DNA from: Rutpela maculata | Taxonomy: Eukaryota > Arthropoda > Insecta > Coleoptera > Cerambycidae | NCBI GenBank assembly: GCA_936432065.2 | Contig: OW386287.2 | Coordinates: 91,927,688-91,991,687 of the forward strand | Reading direction: 5' to 3' | DNA length: 64,000 nt | Shown: positions 45,628-55,645 of the stretch, piece after piece | Layout of the letters: every line of letters starts with the position of its first letter | Position numbering within the stretch: the stretch's first letter is position 1 | Position numbers and translations under genes: made by a program | The notes under the pieces: generated by a model | Database searches by the model: none | Seen by the model: only the letters and a program-made list of their open reading frames with translations | Told to the model about the DNA's origin: nothing

Positions 45628-46198
45628 GTTGCTCGTTGCTTGGCAACGGATATTTTCCGGTCTGTTTTCTGATAGTTTCTTAGCAACGGACTAAAATACA
45701 GAAATTGTGCATTTTTCTATCTGAAATCGCACCGAAAATGATCGATTTCAGAAAAATAATTATTTCTGGATAAGCAATAACGATTTTTCCCAGCACACAC
45801 TAAGAGGGCAGAGGGTGTGTGTTGAGTTGTGGTTTGCCGTGCCACTAACTTCTCTATTGGTTTCAAACTTCGCCCCGCTCACCAATTTTGAAACACACTT
45901 TCTCAAATCATTTAGATCATACCTCATTGATTTAAAACAGCAAAAATAGTAAAAAATATTTAAATCATTTGCAAAATGATTTAAATCTCAAAAAGATTTA
46001 TAATTTAAATACTTCTTTATAGACAAAAGTATTTTTGATTTAAATCATTTGATAAAAAGTAAAGTATCTTTGATCTTTTATTTAAATCTTTTTTTCAAAT
46101 GATTCGTTGCAGCTCTGCTTAACCTATTAGAATAATGTTAAATGTACTAGACTGGTTAATTGTGAAACAAGGGTTAAAATATTTTATTTTAATTTTTG

Positions 46199-46625
46199 TG
46201 TAATATATATTGTTTCCACCCTTAGGAAACCACCCTCGCAAATTCCGTGGGTTCCAAAAATTATAACAAGAGATGTCCACTAACACACTTTATTAAATAT
46301 TTACTGGATACTTCACAATACTATTATTAATTTAAATACACTTTACTGACTAAAATCACAATGTTTATCACTTTGTTTATCTTTGAAGTCTTAACCTCAC
46401 TTTCTATACTTTCTGAACTTTCTGAACTACTCGCTGAGAATGCGGTCGGTCTTTTATACCTAAAAATGACAGATCTCGATTTTTCTGTGATGACGCCACC
46501 ATTCTCTAGATAATTCCAGATGTCACCAGAACTAACTTCTGGTAGGTTTCTCGAGTAGGTGCAAATACTACTACTTTTTAGTAACCAACATAACCTTAAA
46601 GTTTAAGAGGTTGCAACATATTACA
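46199..46625 (-). repeat. 3' LTR of Gypsy element A
   Basis: 427 bp; on the plus strand TGTAATATATATTG...CATATTACA. It aligns with the LTRs of element B along its length with many changes and small indels. The polypurine tract lies just inside (minus strand, aggaggggg-cag). Confidence 0.88.
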
Positions 46626-46636
46626 CTGCCCCCTCC

Positions 46637-48147
46637 TTAAGCCTGAACGTCCCGATCAGGCAATTCAGCCTCTTTCACATACTTCGCCAGTCTATCCAAG
46701 TGTACGATCTTCATCTTGGACTTTTTGTTTCGTTGAATACGATAGACGACATCATTAATTCGGGTAATAACAGTATACGGTCCGTCCCAAGGAGGTTGAA
46801 ATTTCGGAGATCTCCACTCCTTGCGCTGTGGTTTGTACAGCCAAACCAGATCCCCCACCTTGAATCCCCCTGTACTGGCATTCTGATCATAACGAGCCTT
46901 CAAGCGGTTACTAGTTCTGTTCATCTGCTCTCGATCATTCTTTGGCTGTTCTCGACTTCCATTTCTGTAGTTGCTCATCGAAAATGGTTCTCCACGGGCA
47001 GCACAATTTTTACACTTGTGACACCAGGCCTCCACATCCTGGCGACTATTAACCCAATAGAACTGTTCCCGTGCTCTACTCAATGTCTTGTTTATGCCGA
47101 AGTGTCTGCTGGACGTTTCATTATGCGCTTCCTGGAGTACTTCTGGTACACGAACCTGGGAATCACTAGACGCATGGCAACCTGCTTCCCATCTGGGCTT
47201 TCCCATGCTCTCCTCAAAAGCCCATCTATGACCGTAAGTGAATCCCATTGTGACCATAAAGCCTTCATCCCCACTTCTTTGTTGGAAACATCCTTCCATG
47301 CTGGACGCGTTCCCTCTTCTTTTGCTCTCAACATGGGTCCGATTTCTACATCGCGCAATTGCTCTTGCCTCAGAGTTTTCTTTGACCAACTCTCTGGAAG
47401 ATCGACCTTGACAGTGTTGACTTCAACCATGTTCGACAATCTTTCCACCTGAGGGTAGCGCTTGCAATCTTCTTTATCTGGTTTTCTGGATAATGCAGGA
47501 GTCTTGACTGCCTGCGTTGTCAACAGCCTGGTTTTCTCGCATTGGTCGTTCACTTTTGACAAAATAAATTGTTCGTTCCCAATCCTTAATACTCGCTTTC
47601 CTACGTCAACAATAAATCCATACTGTTCCATAATGTCCAGTCCCAAAATGAAGTCATCCGTGATGTCAGCCACGATGACCCTGTGGTCGAACCTTAATTG
47701 TCCAATCTGCAAACCCAGGTCTACTTCTCCATGAACCGTAGCCCCGTCCCAAGTAGCTGTCCGGACGATCACTTTTTCATTTTGCCTCTTGGTAATCTTT
47801 ATGCCCGATATAAATCCTGGCCGTACTATTGATGACGTAGTACCTGTATCGATGGTAAACAAACATTTTCTTCCGTTCACATATCCATGCAATAACAGAC
47901 TGCTTGCGATTCTTTGAAGCTGGGAAATCTTAATTTCTCTGGGGGCACTGCATTCCCTAGCCAGAACAACCCCCCTGGTACTGTTTTCCTGCTTCTCTTT
48001 AATATTCACAGCATTTACTCGACTCTCCGAATTCTGCTGTCGACAGTCTCGCTTCATATGTCCTACCTTGCCGCAGTTGAAACATTTAATACCTCCGCTC
48101 GGCTTCCCTTTATTTTGTTGTTTTTCCTGCTTTCCGAGGCCATCCAA
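46637..48147 (-). pseudogene. Pol remnant of Gypsy element A (protease, then deleted)
   Basis: The frame 48147-47092 has the end of gag (CCHC: CFNCGKVGHMKRDC), then the protease active site FTIDTGTTSSIV and GLDIMEQYGFIVDVG, and jumps from TTQAVKTPA straight to LSRKPDKEDCKRY, which in element B lies after RNase H. The remaining frame to 46637 has HFGINKTLSRAREQFYWV and CHKCKNCAA (integrase zinc finger), skips the catalytic core, and ends with GDLVWLYKPQR, PPWDGPYTVITRINDVVYRI. In this copy gag and pol are in a single frame at the join, unlike element B. Confidence 0.88.
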
Positions 48148-48185
48148 TTTATCGCATAATTTATTTGGTGAATATTTTCTGCATC

Positions 48186-49386
48186 TCAGTCAGCAAGGTT
48201 CATTTCTGGTTGCGATTCTTCGAGAGTCACAGCTCGCACTCTCGACCTTGGAGTATCTCTGTAGGCGGCTTCTACTTCAAGTGCACGCACCAAAGCTTTG
48301 CTACTACTTTGGTGTCTTGTCAGCCTCAGAACTCGCCTGACCTCTTCGTCCCTTATACCATCTAAAAAGGCCCCCACGGCTAATTGTTCCTGGAATTCTT
48401 TAGGTGCACTCGGATACGCCAGGTGTGCCAGTCTCTCTATCGCAGCTTCAAATTCTTGTAAACTTTCCCCAGCTTTTTGCATCCGGGATTTCAGCTGAGC
48501 CTGGTATAATTGGGCAAGATGTTGGTCACCATATCTCAAGTCCAATGCAGCTTCCAAGACTTTGAAGTCCCTTTGTTTATCCACTGGGATAGTCTGAAGC
48601 AACTCTGAGGCCTGGCCCCTTAACGCCAGAACTAATGCCATGGCCTTTTCCTCGTTATCCCAGTTGTTCGCACATGCTGCTGCCTCAAACTGCCTCTTGT
48701 ACGTCGTCCAGGAACTTTGGCCGTCAAAAGAAGGAGGTTTTAGTCGCTGATCTGATGATACCACCTGCTGGCTTCCTCTATCTCTCAACTGTCGTTTAAG
48801 CCGGTCTATTTCTACTTCAAACTCAGTTACTTTTTCTTCTACCTTATCTACTTTTCCTTCAACCTTATCTACTTTTTCTTCGACCTTGTTTATCTCTTCT
48901 TTAACTTCTTCCTTGACAGAAATGATTGCGTCCTGTTGTATTTTTATTTGATCGCTCAGAATTTTCCTTAATTCCTCCTGGCGTCTTTCTTCCAAGTCTT
49001 CCATTATTTTTCTGAGTTCGTCTTTTTCCTCTTGACGTTGTCTTTCTTTCTTGTTCCTCTTTCTCCTTTTGAAGTCGTCTTTCTTGTTCCTCTTTCTCCT
49101 CTTGACGTTGTCTTTCTTGCTCTCCCTTTTCTTCTTGGCGTCTTCTTTCTTCATCCTGACGTCGTTTTTCTCGCTCTTTCTTTTCTTCTTGACGTCTTAT
49201 TTCCTGGTCTTCCATAATTTTCTTTAATTCATCTCGCTCTTCTTGACGTTTTCTCTCCTGTTCTTCTTTGTCTTCCTGACGCCGTTTTTCCTCCTCCTGG
49301 CGCTGCTGTGCCATCATTTTTTGGGATTGTTCGAATAAGTCCTGTATTTGTTTATCGGATGCCATACTTCTTGTTGTTACAGGCAT
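48186..49386 (-). pseudogene. Gag of Gypsy element A, frame-broken
   Basis: Two overlapping frames (49386-48901 and 49154-48186). The N-terminus MPVTTRSMASDKQIQDLFEQ is followed by E/K/R/Q coiled coil, then QSSWTTYKRQFEAAACANNW and ALRGQASELLQTIPVDKQRD, a typical Gypsy Gag core. Breaks occur in the coiled coil, and a stop after LEESQPEMNLAD separates it from the zinc knuckle. Confidence 0.87.
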
Positions 49387-49683
49387 ACGATGAAATTAAA
49401 ATAAAATAAATTTAACTGTCACGTCAATATCGGTAATGGAACTTTCCAGAAAATCTCGAAATAGCACGAAAAAGTCTTATCCAGAGTCTTTTGTCACTAT
49501 CCAGTTCAGAGAATTTAATAATCTCCACTAATGTCCAAATAGAAAAGTTCTAGAATGTCTCAAAAATGCACTTAACACTATTTTCCTGTTCGAAAATAAC
49601 CCTCGAACAAATGTTCAGTAAATGAGTCCTCCGTGTTAGCACTAAACCTCGAGAATACTTCTCGAACACTCCAGCTCAACTTC

Positions 49684-50017
49684 AGAGTAGAGATGTGTAA
49701 CTCGCGAGTGATTCAACTCTAAGAGCTGATTCCGAGAGTGAGTTGGGAGAGTTGATTCTAAGAGTCAATTCAGTAAGGATTCGATGACTGTCCGGCAGCG
49801 GATTCAGGTGAATTTGTGAGACTGAATCCTCCGTTATAGTCACAAATCGTGAAGGATTCCAATAAGCTCAAGCCAAAGCCGTACCCAATAATGAATTTAA
49901 TTTAATTTTATAATACCTATATTTGACAGAAAGATATAGAATACGAAAATACTTCAACAAATTCAAGGCAGCATAATAGTATTTAAAAAAAATGCTAACC
50001 ATAGTCACTATATGTAT
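49684..50017. other. Foreign segment between the two Gypsy elements
   Basis: It starts tagagatgtgtaactcgcg at the point where element A's leader stops matching element B, and is rich in gagagt/gattca repeats, like a hAT MITE end (compare TAGAGATG of family B). No matching right end was found before the LTR of element B, so it is truncated or unrelated. Confidence 0.45.
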
Positions 50018-50472
50018 TGTAACGTGTTTCCACCCTTAGGAAACCACCCTCGCAAATTCCGTGGGTTCCAAAAATTATAACAAGAGATGTCCACTAACAC
50101 ACTTTATTAAATATTTACTGGATACTTCACAATACTATTATTAATTTAAATACACTTTACTGACTAAAATCACAATGTTTATTACTTTGTTTATCTTGGA
50201 AGTCTTAACCTCACTTTCTATACTTTCTGAACTTTCTGAACTACTCGCCGAGAATGCGGTTGGTCTTTTATATCTAAAAATGACAGATCTCGATTGTTCT
50301 GTGATGACGCCACCATTCTCTAGAGAATTCCAGATGTCACTTTGGAATCTTCTGGTAGGTTCTTTTTCGAGTAGGTGCAAATACACTACATTCATTCAGA
50401 CATTCGATCTGTTGAAGTCTGCCTACTTTTTAGTAACATAACCTTAAATTTTAAGGGGTGCAACATATTACA
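50018..50472 (-). repeat. 3' LTR of Gypsy element B
   Basis: 455 bp, plus strand TGTAACGTGTTTCC...GCAACATATTACA. Begins and ends with TGT...ACA. An aataatagt-rich AT block and a TATA-like run are inside. It aligns with the right LTR without visible differences over the shared part. Confidence 0.93.
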
Positions 50473-50482
50473 CTGCCCCCTC
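50473..50482 (-). promoter_or_regulatory. Polypurine tract of element B
   Basis: Minus strand GAGGGGGCAG directly before the 3' LTR start TGTAAT. It overlaps the pol stop codon TGA (50483-50481), so there is no room for a further gene. Confidence 0.85.
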
Positions 50483-53400
50483 AAGCCTGAACGTCCCGGT
50501 CAGGCAATTCAGCCTCTTTCACATACTTCGCCAGTCTATCCAAGTGTACGATCTTCATCTTGGACTTTTTGTTTCGTTGAATACGATAGACGACATCATT
50601 AATTCGGGTAATAACAGTATAAGGTCCTTCCCAAGGAGGTTGAAGTTTCGGTGACTTCCCTTTCTTCCGCTGTGGGTTGTACAGCCAAACCAGATCTCCT
50701 GCCTTGAACCCTTCTGAACTACCCTTACGGTCGTATCGAGCCTTCATTCGGTCACTGGCTATGGTGATTTGGTCTCTAACCAGCTCATGAACATTTCTTA
50801 GCCGTTCACTCATTTCATCCACATAGCTGTTCACAGGAAGCTGTTCTCCACCTGGTGTTCCGAAAATCAAATCACACGGCAGTCTGATCTCATGTCCAAA
50901 TACTACACGGGCTGGTGTTTGTTTCGTAGACTCGTGGATAGCAGCTCTGTATGCCATGAGGAAGAACGGTATGTGGAGATCCCAATCGCGTTGATTCTTA
51001 TGAACCACTTTAGAGAGATGTTCTTTCATGGTCTTGTTATGTCGTTCCACCATTCCATCTGATTGCGGGTGAAGGGCTGTGGTCCGTGTTTTGTGTATCC
51101 CCAATAACTTGCAGATTTGCTGAAACACCTCTGACTCAAAGTTCCTCCCTTGATCTGAGTGCAGCTCCAGGGGTACACCAAACCGACATATCAAATTATC
51201 TACCAAGACTTTGGCGACAGTGACTGCTTCTTGGTTTGGAATTGCATAGGCCTCTGGCCACTTACTAAAATAGTCCATTGCAACCAGTATGTACTTGTTC
51301 CCATCCTTGGTTACTGGGAATGGGCCGGCTATATCGATCGCGATCCTCTCGAAAGGAGCTCCGACGTTATACTGCTTCATTGCACCCCTACTTCTAGTCT
51401 GTGGTCCCTTACTGGCTGCACAAATTTTGCAATTGCGACACCAAGCTTCCACATCTTGACGACTATTTACCCAATAAAATCGTTCTCGTACTTTATTCAG
51501 GGTCTTATTAACGCCGAAGTGCCCACCGGATGCTCCATTATGCACTTCCTGAAGTACTTTCGGTACTCGACACCTGGGAATCACTAGACGCATAACAACT
51601 TCCCTGCCATCCGGGCTTTCCCAAGCTCTCTTTAGCAGCCCGTTCATGACTTTAAGTGAATCCCATTGGGCCCACAAAGCCTTCAATCCAACTGCCTTAT
51701 CCGAAACATCCTTCCACGCTGGTCGAATTCCTTTCTCCTTTGCTCTCAATATAGCCCCAATTTCTGTGTCATTCAGTTGTTCTTGTCTCAGGGCTTCGGT
51801 TGTCCAATCGTCCGGAACCTCTATTTTAATAGTGTTGACGGCCACCGTACCCTGCAATTTCTCAACGTGGCGGCAGTGCTTGCAATCTTCCTTGCATGGT
51901 CTTCTAGATAAAGCGTCTGCGTTCTTATGAGATCTTCCAGGTCGATGTTCTATTTTGAAATCATACTGTTGCAACCGTTCTATCCAACGAGCCAGTTGAC
52001 CTTCAGGGGTTTTCAACTGCAACAGCCATTTTAATGCAGCATGGTCGGTCCGAATCTTGAAATGTCTTCCATAAAGATATTTATGAAAATGGTCCACTGA
52101 TTTTACGATGGCCAGTAACTCTTTCCGGGTTACACAATAATTTCTTTCTGGTTTGGACAGCACCTTGCTGAAGTACTCGATCACTCTTTCCTGCCCATTC
52201 TGGATTTGAGACAGTACACAACCGACCGAAGAATTGCTGGCATCCGTGTCTAAAATAAAAAGTCCTTCCCGTTGTGGGTACGCTAGCACAGGACCAGTGC
52301 ATAGAGCTGCCTTCAATTTTCTCCATGCCGTTTCACATTCCGGTGTCCATTGGTACTGCACTTTCTCTTCTGTCAGCCGGTGTAATGGCTTCGCAATTTC
52401 TGCAAACCCTTCCACAAAGCGCCTATAATAAGTGCAGAGGCCAAGGAAGCTCCGTACTTCATGAACGTTAGATGGTCTTGGCCAATCTCGTACAGCAGAA
52501 ATTTTGTCGGGGTCTGTTTGTATTCCATCCGAAGACACCACGTGACCAAGAAATTTGACTTCTTTCTGGAATAGCAGGCACTTCTTCGGGTTCAACTTCA
52601 GATGGGCATTCCTGACTCGCCCAAATACTTCTTGAAGATTTTTCAAATGTTCTGTAAAGTCCTGTCCCATAACAAGCACGTCGTCAAGGTAAACCAGGCA
52701 CGTCCTCCAGGTTAGCCCTCGCAGCACGAACTCCATCAGTCTTTCAAAGGTAGCTGGCGCATTGCAAAGTCCAAAAGGCATCACGGTAAATTGATAAAGA
52801 CCACTGCCTGCTGAAAACGCTGTCTTTTCTTTATCATCAGGATGAAGCCCCACTTGCCAGTATCCACTCCTAAGGTCTAACGTAGAAAACCATCGTGAGC
52901 CTGCCAACGTGGTTAACGTGTCGTCAATTCGTGGTAATGGGTAACTGTCTTTCTTCGTGACATCGTTTAATTTTCGATAATCGACACAAAATCTTAATGT
53001 TCCATCCTTCTTGGCAACCAAAACTACTGGCGATGACCAGGGACTCGTCGACTCCTCAATGACTCCATCTTGTAGCATCTTGTCTATCATTGCCGAGGCA
53101 TCTTCTTGTTTTGCTAATGGAAGCCTCCTAGGTGGTTGTCGAATAGCGGGCGAGTCGCCAGTATTTATCCGATGCTGAACTATGTCTGTTTTTGTAAGGG
53201 CCTCTGTATTCTTGGCAAATACTGAACTTTCCTTTTCTAGAAACTTGATTGCCTCCCTTCGTTCATCTTCAGATAAATGCTCCAACTGGGTACTCAGCAA
53301 GGTCAAAACTTCCTGGTCTATTTTAGTAGACGAACTTCCCTCTGTTTGTTCCTCGCACCTCGCTACCCATGTGACCGGTTCATAGGAGCCAATTGGTTTG

Positions 53401-54062
53401 CCTTCCTTAATTGTCACCGAGTGGGAATTTAAATTAACGACTCTAATTGGGATTTTGTCTTTAGTCCGGGTTAAAGTTCTCGCCACAATAATATTGGGTA
53501 GGGACTTAATCGATTCGTCATCTTCAACTAGGCCAACACGGTACCCTCCAGGATTTCCTTCTACGGCAGCATCGATCATTTGTTCTGAATGAGCAGGAAT
53601 CTTGATCGTCTGTGTTGTTAACAATCTCGCTTTATGGAATTGGTCGTCTGCGGTTGCCAGAATAAATTCCTCATTTCCAATTTTTAAGACTCGCTCCCCT
53701 ACGTCAACAATGAATCCCTGCTCTCCCATGATGTCTAGACCCAAAATGAAATCATCCATAATGTCAGCCACAATGACCTTGTAATTGAACCTCAACCGTC
53801 CAACCTGCAGTTCCAAGCTGACCTCTCCATGGACCGCAGCCCTGTCCCCCGTGGCTGTCCGAATAATTACTCCATTTTGCTTCTTGTTAATCTGCAAGCC
53901 TGATATAAACCCTAGCCGCACTATTGATGACGTAGCACCGGTGTCAATCGTAAACACGCATTTTCTTCCATTCACATATCCTTGCAACAACAGACTACTT
54001 GGAATTCTTTGGAGCTGGGAAATCTTTATTTCTCTGGGGGCACCGCATTCCCTAGCCAGCAC
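50481..54062 (-). CDS. pol: Gypsy element B Pol polyprotein (protease, RT, RNase H, integrase)
   Basis: About 1193 residues without a stop. Domain order, approximate residues: protease FTIDTGATSSIV (about 40), RT with LVYLDDVLV (YLDD about 455), RNase H with FILDTDASNSSVGCVL (about 606), integrase zinc finger (GGHFGVNKTLNKVRERF and CRNCKIC, about 842-865), integrase core acids in IAIDIAGPF, LHSDQGRNF and DGMVERHNKT (about 910, 969, 1004), and a C-terminal GPYTVITRINDVVYRI (GPY/F-type). RT before RNase H before integrase is the Ty3/Gypsy order. All catalytic residues I can see are conserved. Its frame is -1 relative to gag and opens 19 nt before the gag stop. Confidence 0.94.
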   Translation of the reverse strand: MLARECGAPREIKISQLQRIPSSLLLQGYVNGRKCVFTIDTGATSSIVRLGFISGLQINKKQNGVIIRTATGDRAAVHGEVSLELQVGRLRFNYKVIVADIMDDFILGLDIMGEQGFIVDVGERVLKIGNEEFILATADDQFHKARLLTTQTIKIPAHSEQMIDAAVEGNPGGYRVGLVEDDESIKSLPNIIVARTLTRTKDKIPIRVVNLNSHSVTIKEGKPIGSYEPVTWVARCEEQTEGSSSTKIDQEVLTLLSTQLEHLSEDERREAIKFLEKESSVFAKNTEALTKTDIVQHRINTGDSPAIRQPPRRLPLAKQEDASAMIDKMLQDGVIEESTSPWSSPVVLVAKKDGTLRFCVDYRKLNDVTKKDSYPLPRIDDTLTTLAGSRWFSTLDLRSGYWQVGLHPDDKEKTAFSAGSGLYQFTVMPFGLCNAPATFERLMEFVLRGLTWRTCLVYLDDVLVMGQDFTEHLKNLQEVFGRVRNAHLKLNPKKCLLFQKEVKFLGHVVSSDGIQTDPDKISAVRDWPRPSNVHEVRSFLGLCTYYRRFVEGFAEIAKPLHRLTEEKVQYQWTPECETAWRKLKAALCTGPVLAYPQREGLFILDTDASNSSVGCVLSQIQNGQERVIEYFSKVLSKPERNYCVTRKELLAIVKSVDHFHKYLYGRHFKIRTDHAALKWLLQLKTPEGQLARWIERLQQYDFKIEHRPGRSHKNADALSRRPCKEDCKHCRHVEKLQGTVAVNTIKIEVPDDWTTEALRQEQLNDTEIGAILRAKEKGIRPAWKDVSDKAVGLKALWAQWDSLKVMNGLLKRAWESPDGREVVMRLVIPRCRVPKVLQEVHNGASGGHFGVNKTLNKVRERFYWVNSRQDVEAWCRNCKICAASKGPQTRSRGAMKQYNVGAPFERIAIDIAGPFPVTKDGNKYILVAMDYFSKWPEAYAIPNQEAVTVAKVLVDNLICRFGVPLELHSDQGRNFESEVFQQICKLLGIHKTRTTALHPQSDGMVERHNKTMKEHLSKVVHKNQRDWDLHIPFFLMAYRAAIHESTKQTPARVVFGHEIRLPCDLIFGTPGGEQLPVNSYVDEMSERLRNVHELVRDQITIASDRMKARYDRKGSSEGFKAGDLVWLYNPQRKKGKSPKLQPPWEGPYTVITRINDVVYRIQRNKKSKMKIVHLDRLAKYVKEAELPDRDVQA

Positions 54063-54085
54063 AGCCCCCTTGGTGCTGGCTATCT

Positions 54086-54104
54086 CTAGTTTTCCTGCTT
54101 TTCT
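54086..54104 (-). promoter_or_regulatory. Gag/pol overlap with a possible -1 frameshift site
   Basis: Minus strand, gag frame cag-gaa-aac-tag; the same bases in the -1 frame read gca-gga-aaa-cta and continue into pol. The heptamer G-GAA-AAC directly before the gag stop allows a -1 slip. The pol frame has a stop at 54107-54105, so slippage must occur within these 19 nt. Not a perfect XXXYYYZ site. No downstream pseudoknot was checked. Confidence 0.55.
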
Positions 54105-55645
54105 TCAACATTCACAGCATTTACTCGACTCTCCGAGTTCTGCTGTCGACAGTCTCGTTTCATATGGCCCACCTTGCCGCAGTTGTAACATTTAATACCA
54201 CCACTCGGCTTTCCTTTATTTTGCTGTTTATCCTGCTTTCCTAGGCCATCCAATTTATCGAATAGTTTGGTAAACATTTTCTGCATCTCAGTCAACATAG
54301 GGTTCTGATTCATTTCTGGTTGCGATTCTTCGAGAGTCACAGCTCGCACTCTCGACCTTGGAGTATCTCTGTAGGCGGCTTCTACTTCAAGTGCACGCAC
54401 CAAAGCTTCGCTACTACTTTGGTGTCTTGTCAGCCTCAGAACTCGCCTGACCTCTTCGTCCCTTATGCCATCTAAAAAGGCCCCTACGGCTAATTGTTCC
54501 TGAAATTCTCTAGGTGCACTCGGATACGCCAGGTGTGCCAGTCTCTCTATCGCAGCTTCAAATTCTTGTAAACTTTCTCCAGCCTTTTGTGTTCGTGATT
54601 TTAGCTGGGCCTGGTATACTTGGGCGAGATGTTGGTCGCCATATCTTAAGTCCAATGCGGCTTCCAAGACTTTGAAGTCCCTTTGTTTGTCCACTGGGAT
54701 AGTCTGAAGCAACTCTGAGGCCTGGCCCCTTAACGTCAGAACTAATGCCATGGCCTTTTCCTCATTATCCCAGTTGTTCGCACACGCTGCTGCCTCAAAC
54801 TGCCTCTTGTACGTTGTCCAGGAACTTTGGCCATCAAAAGAAGGAGGTTTTAGTCGCTGTCCTGATGATACCACTTGCTGGCTTCCTCTATCTCTCAACT
54901 GTCGTTTAAGCCGGTCTATTTCTCCTTTGACTTCTTCTTCGAACTTGTTTACTTTCTCTTTAACTTCGGTTACTTCTCCTTTTACGTGACTGACTTCTGT
55001 CTCGACTACTCCTACTTTACCTTCGACCTTGTTTATCTCTTCTTTGACTTCACATTTTAGTACTTCATTGGCAGAAATTATAGCGTCCTGTTGTATTTTG
55101 ATTTGTTCATTTAGAATTTTCCTTAATTCTTCCTGGCGTCTTTCTTGCTCCTGTTTTTCCTCTTGATGTCGTCTTTCTTGTTCTTCTTTCTCCTCTTGCT
55201 GTCGTATCTTCAGGTCTTCCATAATTTGTCTCAATTCGTCTTTCTCTTCTTGACGTCTTCTTTCTTCATCCTCTTTTTCTTTCTGACGTCTTGTTTCTTC
55301 ATCCTCTTTTTCCTTCTGACGTCTTGTTTCTTCATCCTCTTTCTCTTTCTGACGTCTTCTTTCTTCATCCTCTTTTTCTTTCTGACGTCTTATTTCTTCA
55401 TCCTCTTTTTCTTTCTGACGTCTTATTTCTTCACCCTCTTTTTCTTTCTGACGTCTTATTTCCTGATCTTCCATAATTTTCTTTAATTCGTCCCTTTCTT
55501 CTTGACGCCGTTTTTCTTCCTCCTGGCGTTTTCTTTCTTGCTCTTCTTTATCTTCCTGCCGTTGCTGAGCCATCATTTTTTGGAATTGTTCGAATAAGTC
55601 CTGTATTTGTTTATCGGATGCCATACTTCTTGTTGTTACGGGCAT
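54086..55645 (-). CDS. gag: Gypsy element B Gag (519 aa)
   Basis: Start MPVTTRSMASDKQ. Residues about 20-190 are highly charged coiled coil with repeated units QKEKEDEERRRQ, about 190-260 a second coiled coil rich in EV/KV, then the Gag core QSSWTTYKRQFEAAACANNW, DLRYGDQHLAQVYQAQLKSR and ERLAHLAYPSAPREFQEQL, and a CCHC knuckle CYNCGKVGHMKRDC near 484-498. The ending VNVEEKQEN precedes the stop. The gag-to-pol step is described at 54086-54104. Confidence 0.93.
   Translation of the reverse strand: MPVTTRSMASDKQIQDLFEQFQKMMAQQRQEDKEEQERKRQEEEKRRQEERDELKKIMEDQEIRRQKEKEGEEIRRQKEKEDEEIRRQKEKEDEERRRQKEKEDEETRRQKEKEDEETRRQKEKEDEERRRQEEKDELRQIMEDLKIRQQEEKEEQERRHQEEKQEQERRQEELRKILNEQIKIQQDAIISANEVLKCEVKEEINKVEGKVGVVETEVSHVKGEVTEVKEKVNKFEEEVKGEIDRLKRQLRDRGSQQVVSSGQRLKPPSFDGQSSWTTYKRQFEAAACANNWDNEEKAMALVLTLRGQASELLQTIPVDKQRDFKVLEAALDLRYGDQHLAQVYQAQLKSRTQKAGESLQEFEAAIERLAHLAYPSAPREFQEQLAVGAFLDGIRDEEVRRVLRLTRHQSSSEALVRALEVEAAYRDTPRSRVRAVTLEESQPEMNQNPMLTEMQKMFTKLFDKLDGLGKQDKQQNKGKPSGGIKCYNCGKVGHMKRDCRQQNSESRVNAVNVEEKQEN

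Larger units (their letters stand above)
44364..46117. mobile_element. hAT-type element, family D, no transposase (1754 bp)
   Basis: Termini CAGAGCTGCAAC and complement. Identical 8-bp target copies cttaacct at 44356-44363 and 46118-46125. Both subterminal regions (44385-44600 and 45945-46100) consist of many copies of atttaaatc/gatttaaat in both orientations. The middle holds a 116-bp tandem duplication and two strong hairpins. The longest frame (44797-45006) has no hAT transposase motif, so it is non-autonomous. Confidence 0.92.
46199..49683 (-). mobile_element. Ty3/Gypsy element A: internally deleted, 5' end lost
   Basis: Minus-strand order: gag (49386-48186), protease with fused frame (48147 on), a short C-terminal pol remnant, 3' LTR at 46199-46625. 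RT, RNase H and the integrase core are missing by internal deletions. The 5' leader runs to 49683 and then the sequence changes, so the 5' LTR is absent. It is clearly related to element B but more diverged, so older. It could only have moved in trans. Confidence 0.9.

Noticed and set aside
46700..47452. Plus-strand 250-codon frame
   Set aside because: Antisense shadow of the Gypsy element A pol remnant, which has clear motifs on the minus strand.
55145..55486. Plus-strand repetitive LFFLTS / LFLSDV frames (also 56384-56725)
   Set aside because: Antisense to the repeated QKEKEDEE region of Gag; repeats come from the coiled-coil codons.
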